From Yersinia enterocolitica (GTDB lineage Bacteria; Pseudomonadota; Gammaproteobacteria; Enterobacterales; Enterobacteriaceae), in the NCBI GenBank assembly GCA_002082245.2, contig NBTC02000002.1, positions 3,038,001 through 3,102,000 of the forward strand: a stretch of DNA of 64,000 nt. Reading direction: 5' to 3'. Of the stretch, positions 29,435-40,510 are shown piece after piece. How positions within the stretch are numbered: the stretch's first letter is position 1; each line of letters begins with the position of its first letter. Position numbers and translations under genes: made by a program. The notes under the pieces are model-generated. The model did no database searches. It was not told where the DNA came from and was given only the letters and a program-made list of their open reading frames with translations.

Positions 29435-29980
29435 TTACTTATTAAGAAATGCCTGAGCCAGAAAAAGGGCACTAACATTACGGGCCTCGCGAAAATCAGG
29501 CTCATCCAGCAGTGCCATCATATTGGCGATCGGCCAGCGGACTTGTGGCAGGGGTTCCGGCTCGTCACCCTCCAGACTTTGTGGATAGAGGTTATGAGCA
29601 ATAACAATATTCATTTTGCTAGAGAAATAGGACGGAGCCATCGTCAGCTTACTGAGATAATCAAAGCTTTTAGCACCAAAGCCAACCTCTTCCATCAGTT
29701 CACGATTCGCCGCCTCCAGCACACCTTCGCCCGGATCAATCAACCCTTTGGGGAAGCCCAGCTCATACTCTTCAATACCCACGGCATATTCACGAATCAG
29801 CAGGAGATCATCGCCAATAATCGGCACTATCATCACCGCTTCACGGTTTGATGGCCGCATTCGTTCATAAACGCGTTGTACGCCATTACTGAACTCCAGA
29901 TCCACCGCTTCAACAGTAAACAAGCGGGAGTGGGCAACCGTTTCTATTTTAAGAATTTTAGGTTTTTGCAGGTGTTTCAT
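29435..29980 (-). CDS. nudE: ADP compounds hydrolase (Nudix)
   Basis: 181 residues. Nudix box GLIDPGEGVLEAANRELMEE with the following VG fits G-x5-E-x7-RE-x2-EE-x-G (residues ~79-101). NudE hydrolyses ADP-ribose, Ap3A and NADH in the cytoplasm. Convergent with mrcA, divergent from igaA. Confidence 0.93.
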   Translation of the reverse strand: MKHLQKPKILKIETVAHSRLFTVEAVDLEFSNGVQRVYERMRPSNREAVMIVPIIGDDLLLIREYAVGIEEYELGFPKGLIDPGEGVLEAANRELMEEVGFGAKSFDYLSKLTMAPSYFSSKMNIVIAHNLYPQSLEGDEPEPLPQVRWPIANMMALLDEPDFREARNVSALFLAQAFLNK

Positions 29981-30483
29981 GATAGCCCCAATTTAAATAC
30001 TCACCGCCTATCGGACTTGCATCAGGATAACCAGAGCTATTTTATGGTTACTTAGTAAGCCACTTTTTGCCGATAACGATTAACCCAACACTTTATACTG
30101 GAATTTATTAGAACTTGATCACATTGTGCGTTAGTGAGAACCTTTATCGCAATCTCAGTTAGATATAATTTACCTGTTTTTAACATGACGTCGAGTTTAG
30201 TCAAGATTCAACCGGTTAAATTTCATCCTACCCTCACTCAACACACGTTAAAAAATGTGTTTGAAAATAGGATTATGCTGATATTACCGCTGTTTTAGCC
30301 TTGCTATCCTTATCAATCTACGGGCAGTTTAAGAGCACTTGCATTAGGTTTTTTGATGAATAATAGCGTGTAAAATGCTAGTTCACTGAATGACTCTGTT
30401 ATATGCCTTGGTACTGTTTTTACGCATAATATGCATTCTTTCATAGAGTTGACGTAAGTCAGAGGCGCTCGGATGGGGATGGG
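29981..30483. other. nudE-igaA divergent intergenic region
   Basis: 503 bp, AT-rich, with no gene I can support. It must hold both promoters. A small hairpin ACACGTTAAAAAATGTGT lies near 30243. No ERIC element is seen. A 67-codon reading frame across the igaA start is an overlap artefact. Confidence 0.45.
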
Positions 30484-32631
30484 ATGAGCACAATAGTCTT
30501 AATATTGGCCTTACTGTTGACCAGTCTGATCGCGGTAGGTTTGTTATGGTGGTTCCGATTCCGCCACCCCGCCCCCGTAACTGCAATACTGCCGTTCGCT
30601 AAACCTATTCACCGTAAACTCACCGCGGAAGAACGGGTTAATATTGAGAATTATCTGCTCGGTCAGCAAGAGAAGCTCGGATTCAAATCCCAGTCAACTT
30701 TTGACACCCGCACACTGACGAACAGCAATCTTGCGCCAGCAAAGCTGACTCTAACTCCACAAAGCGAAAATGTTTATTCGGTTACCCGCGCCATCACCCG
30801 CTACGGCGTGGCGAGTGACGAACCCAATAAATGGCGTTATTACCTTGATTCGATTGAAGTTCACCTACCGGCTTCGTGGGAACAATATATCGCTCAGGAT
30901 AATGACGTAGAACTTATCCAAACGCAGACGATTCCTTTGGTGATCTCCCTTAATGGGCATACGCTTAAAAATCACCAGGCTGAGAATAGCTACCAGCCTA
31001 TCTTGCCTTCTCCAGCGCAAAATGCCTCAATCCGCAAAGCGGACAGCGAACATATAGAGCTGTTGAATATCCGCAAGGAAACACCCGAAGAATATGCCTT
31101 ACATGGTGCTAATGGCTTAAAAGAAGCCGCTGCGATCTGTCTGGCATTGTTATTACTGTTTTTCGCACTCACCGGTCCGGCGGTTACACTGCCCTGGCTG
31201 ATTATTGTGGCGATAACGTTAACCGGTTGGGCATGCTGGAATATGTTCCGCCCGTTATCTGAAAAAGATTTGCGTGAAGTCCATTGCTTGAGCGGTACGC
31301 CAAAGCGCTGGGGGCTGTTTGGTGAATCGAACCAAGGGCAGATGAATAACATCTCGCTCGGGATTGTCGACCTGATTTATCCGGCCCATTGGGGGCCCTA
31401 TTTTGCTCATGACCTGGGCAAGAAAACCAACATTGATATCTATCTCAACCGTCAGGTCGTGCGTCAGGGGCCTTTTTTATCCCTGCATGACGAAATGAAA
31501 CATTTCCCGTTACAGCGCTGGGGGAAAAACCTGACGCTTATTGCCGGCTCACTGTTAATAATGGTGTTATTGCTAATCTATGTGCCGCTCAGCTTGCCAT
31601 TGAAATTGAGTATTGCCTGGTTGCAAGGCGCACAAAGCCAGCAAGTTACTAGTGTTGAAGCTCTGGATAAAATGCCTCTGCGCATCGGCGATATGCTGAA
31701 AGCTCAGGGTACCGGTATGTGTTATGTCCCGCCGAATACTCAAAATCCGCATAGTTTTGTTTTTACGCCGTTTGATTGTTCTGGGATCTATTGGAATAAC
31801 GCAGCACCACTGCCACAACCTGAATCTGACACCATTGAAAAAGCCGCCGCACTGGTGGCAACAGTCAATCAGCAGTTGCATCCGCAAGGTACTGGTGCCA
31901 ACGTCAACCCACAGTTGGCAACCGCCATTGAAAAATCTGGCATGATTTTACTGAATGATTTTGCAGATATCGTTTTAAAAACACAGGCATTATGCGGTGG
32001 AGATAGCGACTGTGTCCGCCTGAAAAATGCCTTGGTTAACTTAGGTAATGCCAAGAATTGGCCGGGGCTGGTTAAACGAGCACAATCTGGCACATTGAAA
32101 GGGATGAATGTGCTGTTGCGCCCAGTCAGTGCCGATACCCTGGAAAGTCTGGTTAAAACCGCTACCTCATCGTTTGTTTATCGTGAAACGCATTTGGCAA
32201 CTGAAGCATTAAATAGCCCGCCGCCGGGTGGCTTCTTGCTAACCAGTGATGAAGGTAAGCAGTTAGTTAATCACCCTGCCCCTGCCGTCCCCATGTTTGA
32301 TTACAGCGCACTGGAGCAGTGGCGGGAATTACAACGGCTCTCCGGGCTGCTACTTAATACTCAGTTTAAGGCAGAAGGCATCATTACCAATATCACCATT
32401 GATGCCAATGGCACACGGCATATCGCGCTACACAGTGAGCCGGATATCGTCACACTCGGTCGCTATCTGGGTACCAGCCTATTGCTGCTAATACTGATTG
32501 CCTGTCTGGCCGTGAATATCACTTTATTAATTCAACGGATACTACGAAACCGTAACCGGATGGATAATATTCAACGCTATTATGATAATTGTTTTAACCA
32601 AACCCTCACTCCCGCGCCTTTCCTGCGTTAG
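30484..32631 (+). CDS. igaA: Membrane attenuator of the Rcs phosphorelay (IgaA/YrfF/UmoB)
   Basis: 715 residues. Inner-membrane protein with an N-terminal transmembrane helix (~2-24), a pair of hydrophobic segments around 215-255, another near 355-375, a large periplasmic domain (~380-655) and a last helix around 655-680. In enterobacteria IgaA restrains the RcsC-RcsD-RcsB phosphorelay and is essential unless rcs is inactive. Sequence landmarks LTAEERVNIENYLLGQQEK and WRYYLDSIEVHLP fit the family. Start ATG 30484 follows GGATGG. Confidence 0.93.
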   Translation: MSTIVLILALLLTSLIAVGLLWWFRFRHPAPVTAILPFAKPIHRKLTAEERVNIENYLLGQQEKLGFKSQSTFDTRTLTNSNLAPAKLTLTPQSENVYSVTRAITRYGVASDEPNKWRYYLDSIEVHLPASWEQYIAQDNDVELIQTQTIPLVISLNGHTLKNHQAENSYQPILPSPAQNASIRKADSEHIELLNIRKETPEEYALHGANGLKEAAAICLALLLLFFALTGPAVTLPWLIIVAITLTGWACWNMFRPLSEKDLREVHCLSGTPKRWGLFGESNQGQMNNISLGIVDLIYPAHWGPYFAHDLGKKTNIDIYLNRQVVRQGPFLSLHDEMKHFPLQRWGKNLTLIAGSLLIMVLLLIYVPLSLPLKLSIAWLQGAQSQQVTSVEALDKMPLRIGDMLKAQGTGMCYVPPNTQNPHSFVFTPFDCSGIYWNNAAPLPQPESDTIEKAAALVATVNQQLHPQGTGANVNPQLATAIEKSGMILLNDFADIVLKTQALCGGDSDCVRLKNALVNLGNAKNWPGLVKRAQSGTLKGMNVLLRPVSADTLESLVKTATSSFVYRETHLATEALNSPPPGGFLLTSDEGKQLVNHPAPAVPMFDYSALEQWRELQRLSGLLLNTQFKAEGIITNITIDANGTRHIALHSEPDIVTLGRYLGTSLLLLILIACLAVNITLLIQRILRNRNRMDNIQRYYDNCFNQTLTPAPFLR

Positions 32632-32795
32632 CTTTCTTTCAGGCCATATCATTCATCTCTGGCTGGCTCTGTAACTTTGATATGCTAGGCTAACTTTATC
32701 TGTGGCTGTTATCGGGACATCACCCTGATGGCGCTGGTATTCGTTGTAACCCGTATTATTTGTTTGCATAAAAATAATGTGATTGTGGAGCCGCT

Positions 32796-33476
32796 ATGCC
32801 CCCAGAATTTAATTGGCAAGAGATTGATACCGTGCTGTTGGACATGGATGGCACCCTGTTGGATTTGGAGTTCGATAGCCATTTCTGGCTAAAGCAGGTG
32901 CCGGAAACCCTTAGCCAACACCGAGGGATCCCGCTGGAGCAGGCCCACAAAATTATTCATGATGAATACTTGGCAGTGCAACATACCTTAAACTGGTATT
33001 GCTTCGATTATTGGAGTGAACGGTTGGACTTAGATATTTACGCCATGACCACGGCTGCGGGTAACCGGGTTCGTCTGCGCCAGGATACTGAGCCGTTTTT
33101 GTCCAGTTTACGCCAGCAAGGGTTACAAACCATTTTGCTCACCAACGCCCATCCACACAGTCTGGCAGTCAAAATTGAGCATACTGCACTTGACCAGCAC
33201 CTTGATTTATTACTTTCCACCCATACATTTGGTTATCCGAAGGAAGATCAACGACTGTGGCAAGCTGTCGCGCAGCATACCGGGCTGAATCCGGCCAGAA
33301 CCTTATTCGTCGATGACAGTGAAACGATTCTGGATGCCGCGCGCACATTCGGTATCCGCTACTGTCTGGGTATAGAAAACCCGGATTCCAGTTGTGCTGA
33401 CAAAGCATTTCACAGCCACCCTGCAATCAATGATTACCGTAAGCTATTACCCGCGCTACAGTTACGTGGTGACTAA
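32796..33476 (+). CDS. yrfG: GMP/IMP nucleotidase (HAD family)
   Basis: 226 residues. HAD motif I LLDMDGTLLDLEFD (~14-27), motif II ILLTNAHPHSL, Lys in YPKEDQRLW and motif IV FVDDSETILDAA. E. coli YrfG is a purine nucleotidase. It lies between igaA and hslR as in E. coli. A GTG-GAG purine region precedes the ATG. Confidence 0.92.
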   Translation: MPPEFNWQEIDTVLLDMDGTLLDLEFDSHFWLKQVPETLSQHRGIPLEQAHKIIHDEYLAVQHTLNWYCFDYWSERLDLDIYAMTTAAGNRVRLRQDTEPFLSSLRQQGLQTILLTNAHPHSLAVKIEHTALDQHLDLLLSTHTFGYPKEDQRLWQAVAQHTGLNPARTLFVDDSETILDAARTFGIRYCLGIENPDSSCADKAFHSHPAINDYRKLLPALQLRGD

Positions 33477-33491
33477 AAAGATGTTTAGCCC

Positions 33492-33560
33492 TATAGCCTA
33501 AATAATTCGCGTTGCAACAAGGCGACCAACACGCATGCGACGTGAAATATGACGGAGATA
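33492..33560. repeat. Core-deleted ERIC element (69 bp)
   Basis: Starts TATAGCCTAAATAATTCGCG TTGCAACAAGGCG and jumps directly to CCAACACGCATGCGACGTG...TATGACGGAGATA. Both ERIC ends are present; the central ~58 bp are missing. It lies between yrfG and hslR on the co-directional transcript. Confidence 0.75.
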
Positions 33561-33576
33561 ACAGGCAGGAGTATTC

Positions 33577-33984
33577 ATGAAGGATAAAGCAGTTTCTGAC
33601 GAATCGGTTCGGCTGGATAAATGGCTTTGGGCAGCCCGGTTTTATAAAACCAGAGCAATCGCCCGGGAAATGGTGGATGGCGGTAAAGTCCACTACAACG
33701 GCCAGCGCGGTAAACCGAGCAAGTTGGTTGAACTGAATGCTGAAATCCGCCTGCGTCAGGGCAATGATGAACGCACGGTGCGGGTATTGGCATTACACGG
33801 TCAACGCCGTGGTGCAAGCGAAGCACAGGCATTGTATGAAGAGACTGAAGCCAGTATTGCCAATCGCGATAAGGTGGCACAGGCGCGTAAACTGAATGCC
33901 CTGACCATGCCACATCCTGACCGACGGCCGGATAAAAAAGAGCGTCGCAACCTGATCAAATTTAAACAAGGCGAGTCTGAGTAA
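33577..33984 (+). CDS. hslR: Heat-shock protein Hsp15, ribosome-associated S4-domain protein
   Basis: 135 residues. S4 RNA-binding domain (SVRLDKWLWAARFYKTRAIA, ~10-29, then VHYNGQRGKPSKLVELNAEI) and a basic C-terminus (RRPDKKERRNLIKFKQGE). Hsp15 binds 50S subunits carrying a stalled nascent chain and frees them for reuse. AGGAG precedes the ATG. Confidence 0.95.
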   Translation: MKDKAVSDESVRLDKWLWAARFYKTRAIAREMVDGGKVHYNGQRGKPSKLVELNAEIRLRQGNDERTVRVLALHGQRRGASEAQALYEETEASIANRDKVAQARKLNALTMPHPDRRPDKKERRNLIKFKQGESE

Positions 33985-33985
33985 A

Positions 33986-34046
33986 CCCTATAGATTTCAA
34001 CATGCAGGACGGCAGCCCACACACCTGCAACTTGAAAGATGACGGC
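33986..34046. repeat. Core-deleted ERIC-like element
   Basis: CCTATAGATTTCAACATGCAGG then GCAGCCCACACACCTGCAAC and TTGAAAGATGACGG: ERIC ends without the centre, about 61 bp, between hslR and hslO. More diverged than the copy at 33492. Confidence 0.6.
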
Positions 34047-34075
34047 TTTGCTTGCAGCCAGAAAGAGAGAAAACT

Positions 34076-34957
34076 ATGTCTAATCACGACCAATTACACC
34101 GCTATCTGTTTGCTAACCATGCTGTGCGCGGTGAGCTGGTTTCAGTCAATGAAACCTACCAGCAAGTATTAGCCAATCATGATTACCCACCAGCGGTACA
34201 AAAACTGTTGGGTGAGATGTTGGTCGCAACCAGTTTACTGACCGCCACGCTCAAGTTTGATGGTGATATTACCGTGCAGTTACAAGGAGGGGATGGCCCA
34301 TTGTCACTGGCAGTGATTAACGGTAATAACCAGCAGCAGATGCGGGGTGTCGCCCGCTTTAAAGGTGAAATCAGCGATGAAAGCACACTGAAAGAGATGG
34401 TCGGCAACGGCTATCTGGTTATCACTATCACCCCGGCAAAGGGCGAGCGCTATCAGGGTGTGGTCGCACTGGAAGGGGAGACTATCGCCGCCTGTCTGGA
34501 AAATTACTTTATGCAGTCGGAACAATTACCAACACGCCTGTTTATTCGTACCGGCAGTGTGGAAGGTAAAGCCGCTGCGGGCGGGATGTTGCTGCAAGTG
34601 TTACCAGCCGAAGAGCGCAATGAAGATGAGTTTGATCACCTGGCACAGCTTACCACTACCATCAAAGCTGAGGAGCTATTTACGCTGCCAGCGAATGAAG
34701 TGCTGTATCGTTTATATCATCAGGAAGAAGTGACGTTATATGAGCCGCAAAACGTCAGTTTCTGCTGCACCTGTTCCCGCGAGCGTTGTGCTGATGCATT
34801 AGTCACACTGTCGGAAGATGACATCACCGAAATGCTGGAACAAGATGGCAATATTGATATGCATTGTGAGTATTGCGGCAATCACTACCTGTTTGATGCC
34901 GTTGATATCGCCTCATTAAAGAGTGGTAACAGCACTTCCTCAGGACAAATTCATTAA
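34076..34957 (+). CDS. hslO: Redox-regulated chaperone Hsp33
   Basis: 293 residues. The zinc/redox switch is visible near the C-terminus: [10 protein letters not shown] gives the CxC pair and CEYC follows ~30 residues later. Under oxidation these Cys form disulfides, releasing zinc and activating the holdase. Start ATG 34076 follows AGAGAG; a TTG eight codons upstream is in frame but unlikely. Confidence 0.95.
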   Translation: MSNHDQLHRYLFANHAVRGELVSVNETYQQVLANHDYPPAVQKLLGEMLVATSLLTATLKFDGDITVQLQGGDGPLSLAVINGNNQQQMRGVARFKGEISDESTLKEMVGNGYLVITITPAKGERYQGVVALEGETIAACLENYFMQSEQLPTRLFIRTGSVEGKAAAGGMLLQVLPAEERNEDEFDHLAQLTTTIKAEELFTLPANEVLYRLYHQEEVTLYEPQNVSFCCTCSRERCADALVTLSEDDITEMLEQDGNIDMHCEYCGNHYLFDAVDIASLKSGNSTSSGQIH

Positions 34958-35156
34958 TAAGCATAATGATTGGTTGGGTGCTGACTCGTGCCCAGCTATT
35001 TCTTCTGGCGTTTCATACTTGCGACAATCCGTGTCCTATCTCTCATAACCTAGCGAAAAATAGGTCATATGTTGAAATATTTGATAGCTATCGCTGTTAA
35101 TCAGAGATGAGGATTTACAATCGCTGGTAGAAAATTGACGATCCAGGAGTTATGAC

Positions 35157-36776
35157 ATGAGTGTTAAAGGAATTACCCCGCAGGAGCTCGCCGCCTATGG
35201 CATCCATAACGTCAGCGAGATTGTTTACAACCCAAGCTATGATTTACTGTTCCAGGAAGAGACCAAACCCACGCTTGAAGGATACGAGCGCGGAATCCTC
35301 ACCACCACAGGAGCAATAGCGGTAGATACCGGGATTTTTACCGGCCGCTCGCCAAAAGATAAATATATTGTCCGCGATGCCATCACTCAAGATACCGTGT
35401 GGTGGGCCGATCAGGGCAAAGGCAAAAATGATAACAAGCCACTGAGTCAGGAAACCTGGAGCCACTTGAAAGGGTTGGTAACCGAGCAACTGTCCGGTAA
35501 GCGTCTGTTTGTTGTTGATACTTTCTGCGGTGCTAACGCCGATACTCGCCTGCAAGTTCGCTTTGTCACTGAAGTCGCGTGGCAGGCTCATTTTGTCAAA
35601 AACATGTTTATCCGCCCATCAGACGAAGAACTGGCCCATTTCGAGCCTGATTTTATCGTCATGAATGGCGCTAAATGCACCAACCCAGACTGGAAAGAGC
35701 AAGGTCTGAATTCCGAGAACTTTGTTGCCTTTAACCTGACAGAACGTATGCAGCTCATTGGCGGCACATGGTATGGCGGCGAAATGAAGAAAGGTATGTT
35801 CTCGATGATGAACTACCTGCTGCCACTGAAAGGCATTGCTTCCATGCACTGCTCGGCCAACGTCGGCGAGAAAGGCGATGTGGCTATCTTCTTCGGTCTG
35901 TCTGGTACCGGTAAAACCACGCTGTCGACTGATCCGAAACGTAAGTTGATTGGTGATGACGAACATGGTTGGGATGATGACGGCGTATTTAACTTTGAAG
36001 GTGGCTGCTACGCCAAAACCATCAAGTTATCTGAAGAGGCAGAACCGGATATTTATCATGCTATTAAGCGTGATGCCTTGCTGGAGAACGTGGTAGTACT
36101 GGCCGATGGTACCGTTGATTTCAATGATGGTTCCAAAACGGAAAACACCCGTGTTTCTTACCCGATCTATCACATTGAAAATATCGTTAAACCGGTTTCT
36201 AAAGCGGGTCATGCCACTAAGGTTATCTTCCTGACTGCTGATGCCTTTGGTGTATTGCCACCAGTATCACGCCTGACAGCAAATCAAACCCAGTATCACT
36301 TCCTGTCTGGCTTCACCGCTAAACTGGCTGGTACTGAGCGCGGTGTAACTGAGCCAACACCGACCTTCTCAGCCTGTTTTGGTGCAGCTTTCCTGTCGCT
36401 GCATCCAACACAATATGCAGAAGTGCTGGTTAAACGTATGCAAGCGGTGGGCGCACAAGCCTATCTGGTCAATACTGGCTGGAATGGCACTGGCAAACGT
36501 ATTTCCATCAAGGATACCCGTGGCATCATTGACGCCATTCTGAACGGTGAGATTGATAAAGCAGAAACCTTCACTCTGCCAATCTTTGATCTGGCGGTGC
36601 CAACGGCATTACCGGGCGTGAACCCAGAGATCCTCGATCCTCGTGACACTTACGCTGATGTGGCACAGTGGCAAGAGAAAGCCGAAGATCTGGCGAAGCG
36701 TTTTACCACTAACTTTGATAAGTATACTGATACCCCAGCAGGTGCTGCATTGGTTAGCGCAGGGCCAAAGCTCTAA
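35157..36776 (+). CDS. pckA: Phosphoenolpyruvate carboxykinase (ATP)
   Basis: 539 residues. Converts oxaloacetate to PEP with ATP, the entry step of gluconeogenesis. Seen: [18 protein letters not shown] substrate loop (here [15 protein letters not shown]), [13 protein letters not shown]-loop [14 protein letters not shown] (~246-259) and GDDEHGWDD metal-binding region. AGGAG precedes the ATG. The family length is about 540, so the gene is complete. Confidence 0.97.
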   Translation: MSVKGITPQELAAYGIHNVSEIVYNPSYDLLFQEETKPTLEGYERGILTTTGAIAVDTGIFTGRSPKDKYIVRDAITQDTVWWADQGKGKNDNKPLSQETWSHLKGLVTEQLSGKRLFVVDTFCGANADTRLQVRFVTEVAWQAHFVKNMFIRPSDEELAHFEPDFIVMNGAKCTNPDWKEQGLNSENFVAFNLTERMQLIGGTWYGGEMKKGMFSMMNYLLPLKGIASMHCSANVGEKGDVAIFFGLSGTGKTTLSTDPKRKLIGDDEHGWDDDGVFNFEGGCYAKTIKLSEEAEPDIYHAIKRDALLENVVVLADGTVDFNDGSKTENTRVSYPIYHIENIVKPVSKAGHATKVIFLTADAFGVLPPVSRLTANQTQYHFLSGFTAKLAGTERGVTEPTPTFSACFGAAFLSLHPTQYAEVLVKRMQAVGAQAYLVNTGWNGTGKRISIKDTRGIIDAILNGEIDKAETFTLPIFDLAVPTALPGVNPEILDPRDTYADVAQWQEKAEDLAKRFTTNFDKYTDTPAGAALVSAGPKL

Positions 36777-36805
36777 GTTAGCGTTGATTTTGTAATGATT
36801 ATGGG

Positions 36806-36833
36806 AGGGACACATTTGTGTCCCTTTTGTTTT
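36806..36833 (+). terminator. Rho-independent terminator of pckA
   Basis: AGGGACACA-TT-TGTGTCCCT, a perfect 9-bp stem, followed by TTTGTTTTT, 30 bases after the pckA stop. Confidence 0.9.
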
Positions 36834-36854
36834 TCGCCAATCAAAAATGGATTA

Positions 36855-37506
36855 GATCAGGTTTGGTGGATGAGTGATCGGGGTCGGGTGTTCATTATTA
36901 GTTGTTCAGTGATCCGGGTCGGTTGATATGAGTTCAGTGATTAACTTGTCTCCGTTGCCTCAACCGCCAAAGGGTGCGGGCGCGCACCCTTGTGGAATCC
37001 CGCGCTTCGCACGTATCGCCTGCCCACTGCGTGGGTTCCCTCACTCATCGTTTCGGCTCACGGACCGCCGTGATTCGCTCCTGCTCAAGCACGGTTCGCT
37101 CGGCTTCCCTGCCTCGCGTCCTACCTTCACTCTTCATTCGGCAGCTCAAATGTGCTTTGAAAGTCAAAAGAGGAAATCAACAGCAAAAAATGATGGTTTT
37201 GACGTTGAGCGCAATCAGGAATATTGCCGACAAGGAATGAGGGTAGAGTGAGCGGGCATGGACGCCCGCGAAAAGCGCGCTTGAGCAGGAGCGAATCGCG
37301 CTGGCTCGTCAGCACGAAAGACGTAGGCGGTTTACCCGTAGGGCAATATTTCGCGCAAGCCGCAGGTGCAGGAGGGCCGGCTTGCCCTCCTGCTCGGTTG
37401 AGGCTACGGAGGTAAATTAGGCACTTAACTCATATCAACCGAAACCTGATCCGACCCCACCATAACCGAACCCGATCACTAAACTCATATCAACCGAACC
37501 TGATCA
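36855..37506. repeat. ~650-bp GC-rich inverted-repeat element, unclassified
   Basis: It fills the gap between the pckA terminator and the envZ stop. Outer ends are inverted copies: GATCAGGTT...GGTCGG on the left, the reverse complement on the right. Each end holds about three degenerate copies of a ~25-bp module (TGATCnGGTTCGGTTGATATGAGTT): left near 36855, 36876 and 36909; right near 37428-37455, 37465-37479 and 37482-37506. A longer inverted pair, 36921-36965 versus 37395-37439, matches at 38 of 45 positions. Inside is a perfect 19-bp inverted repeat (37072-37090 and 37279-37297) and hairpins at 36970-36991, 37252-37269 and 37369-37392. No transposase or convincing ORF. Looks like a non-autonomous mobile or structured element; family not recognised. 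Confidence 0.7.
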
Positions 37507-37531
37507 CCATACTAAATAACCAAAATAAAAC

Positions 37532-39600
<2,069 letters not shown>

Positions 39601-39658
39601 TTTATTACTCCCAAAGGCCGTATTGCTCGAACCTGTACATTGTTAAAAAAACTTACTT

Positions 39659-39786
39659 TATACCCTAAATAATTCGAGTCGCAGGAAGGCGGCAACTGAG
39701 CGAGCCCTCGGTCACTTACATGAGTCAGTGACGGAGGGTGAACGAAGGAAGCCAACACACATGCAGCTTGAAGTATGACGTGTATA
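39659..39786. repeat. ERIC element, full length (~128 bp)
   Basis: TATACCCTAAATAATTCGAG at the start and GAAGTATGACGTGTATA at the end, with the central arms GCCCTCGGTCACTTACATG and AGTCAGTGACGGAGGGTGAA forming an inverted pair. Lies upstream of ompR, between it and the 3' end of greB. Confidence 0.9.
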
Positions 39787-39846
39787 ACAGACAGCTTTTT
39801 ATGGTATACATTCTAGTCGAAATTGTTACAAAGCTTATTGTTGTGC

Positions 39847-40344
39847 CTAATTATCAACACTTTCGTCAAATGGGCGGTAGCGGATCTCTAATATCCAGTA
39901 GGTTGCTTCACCATTTGGTGTCTGAACCGTCACCTCATCCTCCACCTGCTTGCCAATTAAGGCACGGGCAACCGGTGAATCGATAGAAATCCATTTTTTT
40001 GCCGGATCAAACTCATCCGGCCCAACCAGGCGAAAGATGCGCTGCTCTTCTAATTCATTTTCTACCCGCACCCAGGCACCAAAAAAGACTTTTCCTTCCT
40101 GACGCGGGTCAGGGTCGACAACTTTCAGCACCTCAAGGCGTTTGGTCAAAAAGCGTACCCGGCGATCAATCTCTCGTAGCCGCTTCTTACCATAGATATA
40201 TTCAGCGTTTTCCGAACGGTCACCCATTGCTGCGGCTTCAGACACCGCCTGTGTTACCACCGGGCGCTCTTCCCGCCACAGATAATGCAATTCACGATCC
40301 AGCGCCTGCCAGCCTTCGCGGGTAATGTAATTACTTTTCGCCAT
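39847..40344 (-). CDS. greB: Transcription elongation factor GreB
   Basis: 165 residues. N-terminal coiled coil with the acidic tip (AAMGDRSENAEYIYGKKRLREID, tip D/E residues ~41-45) that enters the RNA polymerase channel and triggers cleavage of backtracked RNA, and C-terminal FKBP-like domain (RIFRLVGPDEFDPAKKWISI ... SPVARALIGK). Divergent from tex, as in E. coli. Confidence 0.96.
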   Translation of the reverse strand: MAKSNYITREGWQALDRELHYLWREERPVVTQAVSEAAAMGDRSENAEYIYGKKRLREIDRRVRFLTKRLEVLKVVDPDPRQEGKVFFGAWVRVENELEEQRIFRLVGPDEFDPAKKWISIDSPVARALIGKQVEDEVTVQTPNGEATYWILEIRYRPFDESVDN

Positions 40345-40510
40345 ATAATTATCCCTTTGGCATTGATGCTTCTACTATACCCTAACTTTTTACCGATAAG
40401 TCCACGTTACCTCAAGCTCTGCTGCCGCTCTACTGGCAATTTATCCGGGCAATCCGTATAACTATCTTCTGCCATTTTTCCTACTCACTATCAGACTTGA
40501 CATCAGACTT

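Noticed and set aside
36928..37251. Two overlapping reading frames of 88-107 codons in the pckA-envZ element
   Set aside because: They lie in sequence made of inverted repeats and hairpins, have biased composition and resemble no family I know.
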